Shown here piece by piece: positions 9,602 through 17,789 of a DNA stretch of 64,000 bases. The first letter of the stretch is position 1. Every line of letters begins with the position of its first letter. A program made the position numbers and the translations under genes. Source of the stretch: Palsa-513 sp050010595 (GTDB lineage: Bacteria; Actinomycetota; Thermoleophilia; Solirubrobacterales; Solirubrobacteraceae); assembly GCA_050010595.1 (NCBI GenBank), contig JBEKKS010000007.1, positions 68,860-132,859 on the forward strand, written 5' to 3'. Below the pieces are notes generated by a model, which saw only the letters and a program-made list of their open reading frames with translations, was not told the DNA's origin and ran no database searches.

Positions 9602-9921
9602 GCCGATAGTCCAGGCGGCTCAATGCAGAAGCATTGCTGCCGATCAATAGGGCGTTGATCCCGGATGCCGACGGCAACGGCAGCGGTCTCCCCGTGATCG
9701 CCGAGAGCCTGTTTCCACCCGGCCAGCTCTAAGAGATCGGCGTTGACAAAAAGCGGCGAGCCGTAGCCGGACCGAGACGACGACCTCGGGCCCCGCCAAT
9801 GCCCCCTGTAGCCCTCGCAGGATCGGCTGCGACCTGGCCAAATAGGCCTCTGCCCACTCAAGGATCGGCCGCCGACGCCGATAGAGGACGTGGAAGGCCA
9901 GCGGCGAGCACCTACCAATAA
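9602..9921 (-). pseudogene. Possible decayed coding remnant upstream of the pilin gene
   Basis: About 365 bp lie without an intact gene between the zinc protein and the pilin. On the minus strand a readable stretch RPILEWAEAYLAR in one frame (about 9840-9875) gives way to SPLFVNADLLELAGWKQALG in another frame (about 9705-9765). It looks like a coding relic broken by a frameshift. I cannot name the parent family with confidence. The stretch may instead be a long leader or regulatory region for the pilin. Confidence 0.25.
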
Positions 9922-9937
9922 ACGGCGCTGGCGCCGT
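9922..9937. promoter_or_regulatory. Perfect inverted repeat in the pilin leader
   Basis: Arms ACGGCGC / GCGCCGT with a 2-bp centre TG, 30 bp before the pilin ATG. This is a candidate operator or mRNA hairpin. Confidence 0.4.
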
Positions 9938-9950
9938 ACACATCTAAGTC

Positions 9951-9966
9951 GATCCTAGGAGGATCA
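9951..9966 (+). promoter_or_regulatory. Pilin ribosome binding site inside an inverted repeat
   Basis: The Shine-Dalgarno AGGAGG (9957-9962) lies 4 nt before the pilin ATG. It is embedded in GATCCT-AGG-AGGATC (9951-9965), a perfect 6-bp inverted repeat with a 3-nt loop. Folding would mask the ribosome binding site, so translation may be controlled at this point. The SD match is the strongest I noticed in the window, which fits an abundant protein. Confidence 0.6.
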
Positions 9967-10479
9967 ATGCTGTACAAGCTGCGCCAGCGCGCACAAGACG
10001 AGCGAGGCTTCACCCTCATCGAACTGCTCGTCGTAATTCTGATCATCGGCATCCTTGCCGCGATCGCAATCCCGTCGTTCTTGAACCAGACAGGCAAGGC
10101 CTATGACGCCTCGGCCAAGGAGCTCGCACGTACCGCGTTGACGACTGCCTACACGATTGGCACCGACAACGCCGGTAACTACGGCACCGGCACGACCGGG
10201 TACGTCACGAGGACCAACCTGAATTCTTACGAGGGGACGATTCAGACCAATAGTGGCTCCAACAACGCGTATATCTACGACGCGTACGGCAATGGCACGA
10301 CCGGCTTCACGATCATTGCCGCGACTGCCAACAGCCCGACGCACTACTACCAGGTGACCGTCACCAACGGCGTTCCGGCTCGTACCTGCGGGATTGCAGT
10401 TACCGGTACGCTCGGGACCAGCACCACCGTGACCCCGTCCACGGGTACGCTCGGTGGCTGTGTCAACGGCAGCTGGTAA
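9967..10479 (+). CDS. pilA: Type IV major pilin (PilA-like)
   Basis: 170 residues. A 14-residue leader ends in Gly14, and cleavage before Phe15 gives FTLIELLVVILIIGILAAIA, with Glu at mature position 5. This is the class III/type IVa N-methylated pilin signature. The rest is Thr/Gly/Asn-rich with two Cys residues (TCGIAV and GGCVNG near the C-terminus) that could form the pilin D-loop disulphide. A strong SD precedes it and an intrinsic terminator follows, so it probably has its own abundant transcript. The prepilin peptidase gene is immediately downstream. Confidence 0.95.
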   Translation: MLYKLRQRAQDERGFTLIELLVVILIIGILAAIAIPSFLNQTGKAYDASAKELARTALTTAYTIGTDNAGNYGTGTTGYVTRTNLNSYEGTIQTNSGSNNAYIYDAYGNGTTGFTIIAATANSPTHYYQVTVTNGVPARTCGIAVTGTLGTSTTVTPSTGTLGGCVNGSW

Positions 10480-10505
10480 GCACGAGCTGTCAGCTTGAGT
10501 TCAGC

Positions 10506-10536
10506 GGGGCGGCCAACTTGGCCGCCCCGTCTGTTT
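10506..10536 (+). terminator. Intrinsic terminator or attenuator after pilA
   Basis: Perfect 9-bp arms GGGGCGGCC / GGCCGCCCC (10506-10514 and 10520-10528) with loop AACTT, extendable through AA/TT, followed by GTCTGTTT. It lies between pilA and pilD and would let pilin mRNA greatly exceed that of the assembly genes. Confidence 0.75.
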
Positions 10537-10552
10537 AGAGGAGCGACCACGC

Positions 10553-11317
10553 ATGCAGGCCATTACCAGCTACGCGATCCTCGCCGCAATCGCAGGCGGC
10601 GTGCTTGGCTCCTTCCTGAACGTCGTGATTTATCGCCTGCCGCGCGGCGAATCGCTCATGACGCCGCGTTCGCACTGCACTTCCTGTGGTACCGCGGTCA
10701 AGCCGTACGACAACGTCCCAGTCCTAGCCTGGCTGTGGCTGCGCGGACACTGCCGCTCCTGCCGCGTGCCGATCTCCGGCCGCTACCCGGTCGTCGAAGG
10801 CGCGACCGCGGCACTGTGGGCGGCGGTCGTGGCGACTCGGTCCTCAGCCGCCGCAGTCGCGCTCGGCCTGCTGCTCGTCGTCACCGTCGTGCCACTCGCG
10901 CTGATCGACCTCGATCACCACATCATTCCGAACCGCATCACTGCGCCAGCTGCGATCGCTGCGATCGTTTTCGGTTCAGCGCTCGACCTCCACGGCGAGC
11001 CGGCAAGGCTGATCGCCGGCGCGGCCGCCGGCGGCTTCTTCTTACTCGTGCATCTGATCAACCCGCGCGGAATGGGTATGGGCGATGTCAAGCTCGCCGC
11101 TGTCCTCGGGCTGATCCTCGGGCGCGAGGTCGCGCCGGCGATCTTCGTCGCGCTGCTCGCGGGCGTGATCGTTGGGGCCGTCGTGCTAGCTCGAGCGCAG
11201 CCGGGCGACCGTCGCGCGCGCGGCGTGCCTTTCGGCCCGTTCCTCGCGTTCGGGGCCCTGGTTGCGCTGTTTGCGGGCCATGCGTTGCTCAACCTGTACC
11301 TGAACCATCTCGCCTGA
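10553..11317 (+). CDS. pilD: Prepilin peptidase / N-methyltransferase PilD
   Basis: 254 residues. The N-terminal domain has the zinc-binding Cys pairs CTSC (42, 45) and CRSC (67, 70) that accompany the methyltransferase activity. The aspartyl-protease half has the first Asp in ALIDLDHHIIPN and the GxGD motif in GMGMGDVKL. About eight membrane segments are visible. It cleaves the pilin leader before Phe15 and methylates the new N-terminus. The start is the ATG at 10553 with GAGG upstream. Confidence 0.95.
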   Translation: MQAITSYAILAAIAGGVLGSFLNVVIYRLPRGESLMTPRSHCTSCGTAVKPYDNVPVLAWLWLRGHCRSCRVPISGRYPVVEGATAALWAAVVATRSSAAAVALGLLLVVTVVPLALIDLDHHIIPNRITAPAAIAAIVFGSALDLHGEPARLIAGAAAGGFFLLVHLINPRGMGMGDVKLAAVLGLILGREVAPAIFVALLAGVIVGAVVLARAQPGDRRARGVPFGPFLAFGALVALFAGHALLNLYLNHLA

Positions 11318-11399
11318 GCGCGGCCCTGCAATGGCTAAGGTCCGGGGCACCTCGTGTCGATGACACAGCCAGGGCGCGCACTGACCGCGCGCTCGCGTC

Positions 11400-12653
11400 A
11401 TGCTCGAGCGTCTCCGACAGCCAATCACCTTTCCTCGCAAAGCGGCAAATAAGCCGGTTCCGGAAAGCACGGAGCCTGTCGCCGCCACTGATGCTGCACC
11501 CGCGCCGGCGGTGCGAGTGCAGCGTGCCAGGAAGGTCGCGCGGCAGCCGCGCGGCGGCCGCGGCACGACGCTCGTCGGCCTCGACATCGAGCCCGGGCTG
11601 ATAGTTGCTGCGAAATCGCACCTGAACGGCGGCCTCGTGGTCGATCACGCAGCCTTCTTGCCGATCGACATCGAGATCGTTCGCGACGGCGAGGTCCAGG
11701 ACGTGCCCGCGCTCGTCACGGCGCTCGCGGAGCTCTTCAAGGGGAGCGGGCTCGATCGTCGAGTGCGGATCGGAATCGCTAACCAACGCATCCTGATGCG
11801 GCGGATCGAGTTGCCGCCGCTGACGGATCCGTCGGAGATTGCGCAGGCCGTGCAGTTCCAGGCGCGGGACGAGATCCCGATGCCGCTCGAGACCGTCGTG
11901 GTCGACTACCACACGCTCGGGATCGTGGAGCGCGAGGGCGGCCCGCGGCTGCAGGTGCTGCTCGTTGCCGCGCGCCGCGACATGGTCGAGCGTGTCCTTC
12001 ACGCAGCACGTCTAGCGGGCTTGCAACCGGAAGGCGTTGACCTCGCCGCGTTCGGCATGGTCAGAGCACTTCATCCGGTGGATGCGGCCGAGCATGAGCG
12101 GATCCTCTATCTCGCGATCGGCGGCTTGACGAATATCGCGATCGCCGACGGGTTGACCTGCGAGTTCACCCGCGTAATCCCGTTCGGTGTCGAGCAGATC
12201 GCCTCCGACGTCGCCTCGCGTTGCGCGATCCCGGTCGATGCCGCGCGTCAGATCCTGATTACGATGCCGATCGCCAGCCCTGTACCCGATCAGCCGCGCA
12301 TACCCGAGCTCGAGTCCGCACCGACGACCGAACTCGCGACCTCGCACGACGATGCTGTATCGGGCGCCGACAATGTCGCGGTCGCGCGGGAGGCGCTCGA
12401 CGACGGCATCAGGCGAATCGGCTCGGAGGTTCGCAACTCGCTCGACTTCTACCTTGCAGCTCAGGACGCGTCCGCCGTGGCGCGGGCCGTGCTCACCGGG
12501 CCCGCCCTGGAGATCCCAGGATTCGACCGCGCTCTTTCGCGTCAGCTCGGCATCGCCGTCGAGCGAGGCGTTGTGGCCTCGGGCGTCATCGATGTGCCTG
12601 CGAGCATCCTTCCGGTTGCGGCCGGCCTGTCAGTGGTCGAGGGCGTGCAGTGA
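11400..12653 (+). CDS. pilM: Pilus assembly protein PilM
   Basis: 417 residues, actin-like (FtsA/PilM) fold. After a basic, Pro/Ala-rich N-terminal tail of about 50 residues comes TTLVGLDIEPGLIVAAK, the first phosphate-binding strand. RRIELPPLTDPSEIAQAVQFQ is typical of PilM, and YLAIGGLTNIAIADG is the second phosphate loop. It is a cytoplasmic ATP-binding protein that docks on the N-terminal tail of PilN. Its stop overlaps the pilN GTG start. Confidence 0.92.
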   Translation: MLERLRQPITFPRKAANKPVPESTEPVAATDAAPAPAVRVQRARKVARQPRGGRGTTLVGLDIEPGLIVAAKSHLNGGLVVDHAAFLPIDIEIVRDGEVQDVPALVTALAELFKGSGLDRRVRIGIANQRILMRRIELPPLTDPSEIAQAVQFQARDEIPMPLETVVVDYHTLGIVEREGGPRLQVLLVAARRDMVERVLHAARLAGLQPEGVDLAAFGMVRALHPVDAAEHERILYLAIGGLTNIAIADGLTCEFTRVIPFGVEQIASDVASRCAIPVDAARQILITMPIASPVPDQPRIPELESAPTTELATSHDDAVSGADNVAVAREALDDGIRRIGSEVRNSLDFYLAAQDASAVARAVLTGPALEIPGFDRALSRQLGIAVERGVVASGVIDVPASILPVAAGLSVVEGVQ

Positions 12654-13312
12654 GAGCCATCAACCTGGTCCCGACGGAGCAGCGTCGTGGCGCCGGCGGG
12701 CTCGCCGGACGTACCGGCGGTGTCGTCTACGTGATCATGGGCGGGCTCGTCGCACTCGTCGTCTTTGGCGTGCTCTACGTGTCGGCCGTCCACCAGGTCG
12801 CGACCCGCAAGACGACGCTTGCCCAGGTGACCGCGCAGGCTGGAGCGGTCAGTGCTCAGGTGTCGGCGCTCGGGCCATACCTGCAGTTCGAGACGATCAG
12901 CCATGCGCGCATCAGCTCGGTCGCCTCGCTCGCGGCGCAGCGCTTCGACTGGCCCGACGCCATGGAGCAGTTCGCGTTGGCTCTGCCCCGAGGCGTGCAC
13001 CTCACCTCACTTTCCGGACAGACGACCGGTGGGGGTGCCACGGGCGCGAGCGGCACAACCGGGACCAGTGGCGCTGCGACAGTGAGCGCCCCAACGCTCG
13101 CGATCTCTGGCTGCGCGCCCTCGCAGGACGCCGTCGCGACGACGCTCACACGGCTGCGCGAGCTGCAGCACGTCGCAAGCGCGACGGTCAGCTCGTATGC
13201 CACGGGTGGCAGCTGTCACGTGTCGTTCTCGATGACCGCTGTCTACTCCGACGATTACGCGATCCCGGTGGGCAAGCTTGCCCGCGGGTCGCAGAGCACG
13301 GTGGGTGGCTGA
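12650..13312 (+). CDS. pilN: Pilus assembly protein PilN
   Basis: 220 residues from the GTG at 12650, overlapping the pilM stop (GTGA). The N-terminus RAINLVPTEQR is the conserved PilN motif (INLLP) that binds PilM. One membrane segment follows at about residues 22-45, then a periplasm-side coiled coil and a ferredoxin-like domain interrupted by a Gly/Thr-rich insert. It forms a bitopic complex with PilO. Confidence 0.92.
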   Translation: MRAINLVPTEQRRGAGGLAGRTGGVVYVIMGGLVALVVFGVLYVSAVHQVATRKTTLAQVTAQAGAVSAQVSALGPYLQFETISHARISSVASLAAQRFDWPDAMEQFALALPRGVHLTSLSGQTTGGGATGASGTTGTSGAATVSAPTLAISGCAPSQDAVATTLTRLRELQHVASATVSSYATGGSCHVSFSMTAVYSDDYAIPVGKLARGSQSTVGG

Positions 13313-13313
13313 G

Positions 13314-13916
13314 ATGGGACAGCGTGACCGTCTGATCGCCTGCGTGGTCGTAGCGCTGATCGTCGTCGTCGCCGCTTGGCTCGGGCTTGTGTCGCCCGAG
13401 CGCAGCAAGGCGAGCAGCCTGCTCTCGCAGATCAATAGCGAGCGCGCGACCCTCGTCAGCGACCAGAGCCAGCTAGCGAGTGCACGAGAGGCACGTGCCG
13501 TCTACCCGGATGAGGTTCACGCGTTGACCGTGCTGCTCAACGCCATTCCGACGAGCGACGAGGAGCCGCAGTTGATCACATTGATCAACAAGCTCGAAGA
13601 CGGTCATCTCATCCAGTGGCACGCAACCAGCTTTGGCTCGTCCTCCGCGGACGGCTTCCAGGCCATCGAGCTCAGCTTCAGCTTCACCGCGAGCTACGTG
13701 AACCTGCAGCAGTTCATCGCTGCGCTCGACGCGCTCGACGAGACCGACGGGGCGAACGTCGTCGCCAAGGGCAGGCTCGTGAACGTCAATTCGCTCTCGC
13801 TCAGTGGCGACAGTGGTGCGACGAGCGCATCGGTCACGATGACGGTCTACGAGCAGCCAAGCGGTGGCGCAACCGGGGCAACCGGCGCGGTGACGACGAC
13901 GGCGGCCACGCCATGA
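13314..13916 (+). CDS. pilO: Pilus assembly protein PilO
   Basis: 200 residues from the ATG at 13314, just after the pilN stop. A single N-terminal membrane segment (about residues 8-27) is followed by a coiled coil (SLLSQINSERATLVSDQSQL) and a C-terminal alpha/beta domain. This is the bitopic layout of PilO, partner of PilN. Its stop overlaps the next start (ATGA). Assignment rests on position and topology as much as on sequence. Confidence 0.88.
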   Translation: MGQRDRLIACVVVALIVVVAAWLGLVSPERSKASSLLSQINSERATLVSDQSQLASAREARAVYPDEVHALTVLLNAIPTSDEEPQLITLINKLEDGHLIQWHATSFGSSSADGFQAIELSFSFTASYVNLQQFIAALDALDETDGANVVAKGRLVNVNSLSLSGDSGATSASVTMTVYEQPSGGATGATGAVTTTAATP

Positions 13917-14971
13917 GCTTCATCCGCTCGCTCATCACCGACCTGCGCGAGCGCCAAGTGCTCCCGGCGGTAATTCTGCTCGTTGTGCTTGTCGTGGCGA
14001 TCCCGGTCTTCGGTGGGATGCTGCTGTCCGGGAGTGGTACTCCTGCGCCCGTCAGCGTGCCCCCCGTGGAAACCGCGCCGCCGAAGGGTGAGCCCGCTCC
14101 GACAACCGAGCTGGCGACTGTGCAGACGCCGCCGGTGCAGCACTCCGTGCTCTACAAGGGCTCTGAGCCAAACCCGTTCGCCGCGGTTTCCAGCCCATCC
14201 AGCTCGTCGTCCAGCTCATCCAGCTCGGCTTCACACAGCACCAGCTCGAGCTCGACCGGCTCGGGCTCGACGAGCAGCTCGAGCGGCTCAGGATCGAGCA
14301 CTCCCAAGCCGACGATCACCCCGGCCAAGGGATCGAGCGGCTCGAGTGGCACGAGCACGTCATCGGGCTCCGCACCGAGCTCACTCGCCTCCGACCAGGT
14401 CTATACGGCGGACATCACGACCAGCTACGGCAGTGAGACGGACGAGCTCAAGAATGTTGAGCGCCTGACGCCGCTGCCGGCCAACGTGACTGGCGAGGTC
14501 GTGTTCCTCGGTGTCATGAAAGGCGGCAAGCTCGCCGCGTTCGCCTTCACCGGCGCGGTGCCGGTCAAGGCGACGACGCTCGGGAGCACAGTTTGCGAGC
14601 CGAGTGCCGGCGAATGCGGTGTGATCGAGCTTCCGGTCGGCGCCAAGCTGACTCTCACGCCGAGCCCGGCAAACCCCAGCTACTCGACTTTCACGCTCGA
14701 AGTGAGCGCGATTGGAGCAGCGAAGCTAGCCTCAGTGTCGGCTGCTACGCAGGCGCGCGAGGCTACCTCCACGGCTGGCCAGGCGATCGTGAGTGCCTCG
14801 ACGTCGAGCGTTCTCGCGAGCTTCTTCTACAACGTCAGCACCGGCGCGCTCGTCTACGAGGCGCAGACCGCGGTCGGTACGACGGGCTCGAGTGGCACCA
14901 GCGGCTCGAGCGGCGCTAGCGGCTCGAGCGGGTCAAGCGGCCTCGCCGGCCTTCCTGTCGCGGCAGGCTGA
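13913..14971 (+). CDS. Ser-rich bitopic protein in the PilP position
   Basis: 352 residues, start overlapping the pilO stop by 4 bp. There is one membrane segment (about residues 17-38) and a proline-rich stretch. A run of serines with Ser/Gly/Thr repeats (about residues 93-160) precedes a compact domain of about 150 residues (VERLTPLPANVTGEVVFLG ... FFYNVSTGALVYEAQ). The tail consists of GSSG/TSGSSGA repeats. In Gram-negatives pilP follows pilO and links to the secretin. Here no secretin gene is in view and the sequence is not clearly PilP, so it may be a wall-spanning pilus component. The low-complexity segments look like extended linkers. Confidence 0.8.
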   Translation: MSFIRSLITDLRERQVLPAVILLVVLVVAIPVFGGMLLSGSGTPAPVSVPPVETAPPKGEPAPTTELATVQTPPVQHSVLYKGSEPNPFAAVSSPSSSSSSSSSSASHSTSSSSTGSGSTSSSSGSGSSTPKPTITPAKGSSGSSGTSTSSGSAPSSLASDQVYTADITTSYGSETDELKNVERLTPLPANVTGEVVFLGVMKGGKLAAFAFTGAVPVKATTLGSTVCEPSAGECGVIELPVGAKLTLTPSPANPSYSTFTLEVSAIGAAKLASVSAATQAREATSTAGQAIVSASTSSVLASFFYNVSTGALVYEAQTAVGTTGSSGTSGSSGASGSSGSSGLAGLPVAAG

Positions 14972-14995
14972 GCCCCGTCAGAGCGTACGCCGGGA

Positions 14996-15012
14996 CCGCC
15001 GCCTGGCGGCGG
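14996..15012 (+). terminator. Hairpin between the pilus operon and aroC
   Basis: Arms CCGCCG / CGGCGG with loop CCTGG, and no T-run. It marks the boundary between the pilus and shikimate genes but may not stop transcription. Confidence 0.35.
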
Positions 15013-15042
15013 CGTCGCGCGCGGCCGTAAAGTTCGCTGCCG

Positions 15043-16209
15043 ATGGCAAGCGTTCGGATGACAACTGCAGGGGAGTCGCACGGTCCCGGGTTGACGTGCC
15101 TGGTCGAGGGGATGCCGGCAGGGCTGGCGCTCGACCGTGACGCGATCAACCGCGACATGGCGCGCCGTCAGCTCGGTCACGGGCGCGGCGGACGGATGAA
15201 GATCGAGCGGGACGCCGCCGAGGCGACCGGCGGCGTTCGCCACGGGCTCACGCTCGGCGGCCCGATCGCCCTGTGGGTGGCCAACCGCGACTTCGCGAAC
15301 TGGGAGGAGCGAATGAACCCGTGGCCGGTCACGGCCCCGACGGAGGAGGTGCACCTGCCGCGACCTGGGCATGCCGACCTCGCCGGCGTGCAGAAGTACG
15401 GGTTCAGCGACGTCCGCAACGTGCTGGAGCGCGCGAGCGCGCGCGAGACCGCGGCGCGGGTTGCGGGCGGAGCTGTCTGTAAGGCGTTTCTGCGCGCCCT
15501 CGGCGTTGAGGTCGTGTCGCACGTCCTGCAGATCGGCACCGTGCGCGCGCCGGCGCCGCCGCTCGAGCTCGTGGACTTCGCCGACGTCGATGCCTCGCCG
15601 GTGCGCTGCCTGGATGCCGAGGCCTCCGGCGCGATGGTCGCCCACATCGATCGGCAGCGCAAGGCGAACGAGTCACTCGGCGGCGTCTTCGAGGTGCGCG
15701 CCTACGGCCTTGTGCCGGGACTCGGCTCACACGTCTCCTATGAGGAGCGGCTTGACACACGCCTCGCCGCGGCGATCTGCTCGATCCAGGCGATCAAGGG
15801 CTTCGAGCTTGGCGACGGCTTCGAGCTTGCCGGGCAACCTGGCTCACAGGCGCACGACGAGATCTTCCACACGCCCGAGCGTGGCTTCTATCGCGAGACG
15901 AATCGTGCCGGTGGCGTCGAGGGCGGCATGACCAACGGGGAGACGCTCATCGTTCGCGGCGCAATGAAGCCGCTACCGACGCTGACGAAGCCGTTGCGCT
16001 CCGTCGACATCGCGACGCTCGCGCCGGCGGAGGCGCTACGAGAGCGGACCGACTCATGCACAGTGCCGGCCGCAGGAGTGGTCGGCGAGGCGATGGTCGC
16101 CTACGTGCTCGCCGCCGCCTACCGCGAGAAGTTCGGCGGCGACCACATCGACGATGTCCTCGGTGCGCTCCGCGCTTACCGCGAGCGGATCGCATGGCAG
16201 CGCAGCTGA
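15043..16209 (+). CDS. aroC: Chorismate synthase
   Basis: 388 residues, normal length. The N-terminal signature TAGESHGPGL is present, with basic residues of the FMN/EPSP site (RRQLGHGRGGRMKIE), YGFSDVRNVLERASAR, and the late motif AGGVEGGMTNGE. It converts 5-enolpyruvylshikimate-3-phosphate to chorismate, using reduced FMN. The start is the ATG at 15043; an ATG five codons later is also possible. It overlaps the aroKB start by 16 bp, showing a tight operon. Confidence 0.97.
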   Translation: MASVRMTTAGESHGPGLTCLVEGMPAGLALDRDAINRDMARRQLGHGRGGRMKIERDAAEATGGVRHGLTLGGPIALWVANRDFANWEERMNPWPVTAPTEEVHLPRPGHADLAGVQKYGFSDVRNVLERASARETAARVAGGAVCKAFLRALGVEVVSHVLQIGTVRAPAPPLELVDFADVDASPVRCLDAEASGAMVAHIDRQRKANESLGGVFEVRAYGLVPGLGSHVSYEERLDTRLAAAICSIQAIKGFELGDGFELAGQPGSQAHDEIFHTPERGFYRETNRAGGVEGGMTNGETLIVRGAMKPLPTLTKPLRSVDIATLAPAEALRERTDSCTVPAAGVVGEAMVAYVLAAAYREKFGGDHIDDVLGALRAYRERIAWQRS

Positions 16210-17789
16210 CGCGCGGCGGCGCGATCGTCGTCGTCGGCTTCATGGGAGCCGGCAAGACAGCTGCCGCGCGCTCGCTCGCGAAGGCCCGCGGGCGGCGTTC
16301 GATCGACGCCGATCGCATGATCGAGCGCGAGCTTGGCACGACGATCGCCGAGTTCTTCGAACGTGAGGGCGAGGCGGCCTTCAGGGAAATCGAGGAGCGC
16401 GTCGTCTCCCAGCTGCTGGCAAGCGCCGGGAGCAATCAGGTGATCTCACTCGGCGGCGGTGCGGTGACCTCCAGGCGCATCCGCGACGCGCTGGCAGGGC
16501 ATCTCGTGGTCTGGCTGGATGTCGCGCCAACGGTCGCCTGGCGGCGCGCCGGTGGCGGCAACCGGCCGCTAGCACGCGAGCGACGCCAGTTCGACGCTCT
16601 CTACGCCAAGCGTCGCCCGCTGTACGAGTCGGTCGCCGACGCGACCTTCCCGGAGGCCGGGCGCAATAGCCTTGCGGCCGCCTCGCGGGCTCTCGACACG
16701 TTGCGTCGCGCTCCGGCTGGGACCCGCATGCTTTGGGCGACGAGCGTCTCCGGCGAGTACCCCGTATACGTCGGCGAGGGCGCTCTCGCCGCGGGCCTCT
16801 GGCCGCTCGAGCGCCAGCAGTCGCGACGCTTCCTCGTCAGCGACGCGAACGTCGCGCCGCTGTGGGAGGCGGCGCTCGGCGAGTTCGACGGCATGCTCGT
16901 GTTGCCTGCGGGCGAAGCAAGCAAGACGCTCGCCGGCGCGGAGCGCGTCTGGCGCGCGCTGCTGCAGGCCGGCATCACGCGCGCCGACCACGTTGCCGCG
17001 CTCGGCGGCGGTGTGGTCGGCGATCTCGCCGGCTTCTGCGCGGCGACCTACCAGCGTGGCGTGCCGGTGATACAGCTGCCGACGAGCCTCGTCGCACAAG
17101 TCGACTCTGCGTTCGGCGGCAAGACCGGCATCGATCTGCCGGAGGCCAAGAACTACGTCGGCGTCTACCACCAGCCGGCCGGCGTGATCGTAGATCCGAC
17201 GGTTCTGGCGACGCTGCCGGCGGCGGAGCTGGCCGCCGGCTACGCCGAGGTGCTGAAGACGGCGCTGATCGCCGGTGGCGAGCTCTGGCGGCGCATCGCC
17301 GCGGATGCGCCGCTTGACGAGCGGATGATCTACGACTGCATCCGCTGCAAGCTCGCCGTTGTGGCGGCGGACGAGCGCGACGGCGGTCTGCGCCAGGTGC
17401 TGAACCTGGGCCACACCGTCGGGCATGCGCTCGAGACCGCCACGGGCTACACGCGGTTTCGCCACGGCGAGGCGGTCGGGCTCGGGCTGCTTGCGGCGCT
17501 GCGTCTGTCGGGAGCAGACGAACTGCGAGCCCAGGTCGCCGGGCTGCTTGCCGCGCATGGCCTGCCAACGCGGGCCGGGGAGGTCGATCGCGATGCAGTC
17601 CTCGTGGCGATGGCTCGCGACAAGAAGCGCGGCCCAAGCGGGGTCCCGATGGTGCTTGTCGATGGGCCGGGAGAGGTGCGCCACGGGGCGCTCGTCGCCG
17701 ACGCCGACATCGAGCATGCGGTTGCCGAGCTCCTCGCCACACCCTTTCAGGGTGCGAGCCGGCCGCAGCGAGCGGGGGCGTCGCGATGA
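16194..17789 (+). CDS. aroKB: Fused shikimate kinase / 3-dehydroquinate synthase
   Basis: 531 residues encoding two enzymes in one frame. Residues 1-175 are shikimate kinase: Walker A GFMGAGKT at about 15-22, the DADRMIE shikimate-binding Asp, GGGAV, and the lid RPLARERR. Residues from about 179 are 3-dehydroquinate synthase: NAD-binding ALGGGVVGDLAGFCA, SQ-type loop PTSLVAQVDSAFGGKTGID, and metal ligands in LNLGHTVGHALE and FRHGEAVGLG. The order is kinase then synthase. There is no internal stop or frameshift, so this is a genuine fusion of neighbouring aroK and aroB. The start is the ATG at 16194. Confidence 0.95.
   Translation: MAAQLTRGGAIVVVGFMGAGKTAAARSLAKARGRRSIDADRMIERELGTTIAEFFEREGEAAFREIEERVVSQLLASAGSNQVISLGGGAVTSRRIRDALAGHLVVWLDVAPTVAWRRAGGGNRPLARERRQFDALYAKRRPLYESVADATFPEAGRNSLAAASRALDTLRRAPAGTRMLWATSVSGEYPVYVGEGALAAGLWPLERQQSRRFLVSDANVAPLWEAALGEFDGMLVLPAGEASKTLAGAERVWRALLQAGITRADHVAALGGGVVGDLAGFCAATYQRGVPVIQLPTSLVAQVDSAFGGKTGIDLPEAKNYVGVYHQPAGVIVDPTVLATLPAAELAAGYAEVLKTALIAGGELWRRIAADAPLDERMIYDCIRCKLAVVAADERDGGLRQVLNLGHTVGHALETATGYTRFRHGEAVGLGLLAALRLSGADELRAQVAGLLAAHGLPTRAGEVDRDAVLVAMARDKKRGPSGVPMVLVDGPGEVRHGALVADADIEHAVAELLATPFQGASRPQRAGASR

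Noticed and set aside
9743..9770. TTGACA at 9743 as a pilin promoter
   Set aside because: No -10-like hexamer lies 16-18 bp downstream, and it is over 200 bp from the start codon.
14190..14370. Ser-codon repeats in the PilP-position gene as a possible non-coding repeat
   Set aside because: They are in frame and encode a Ser/Gly/Thr linker within a well-supported gene.
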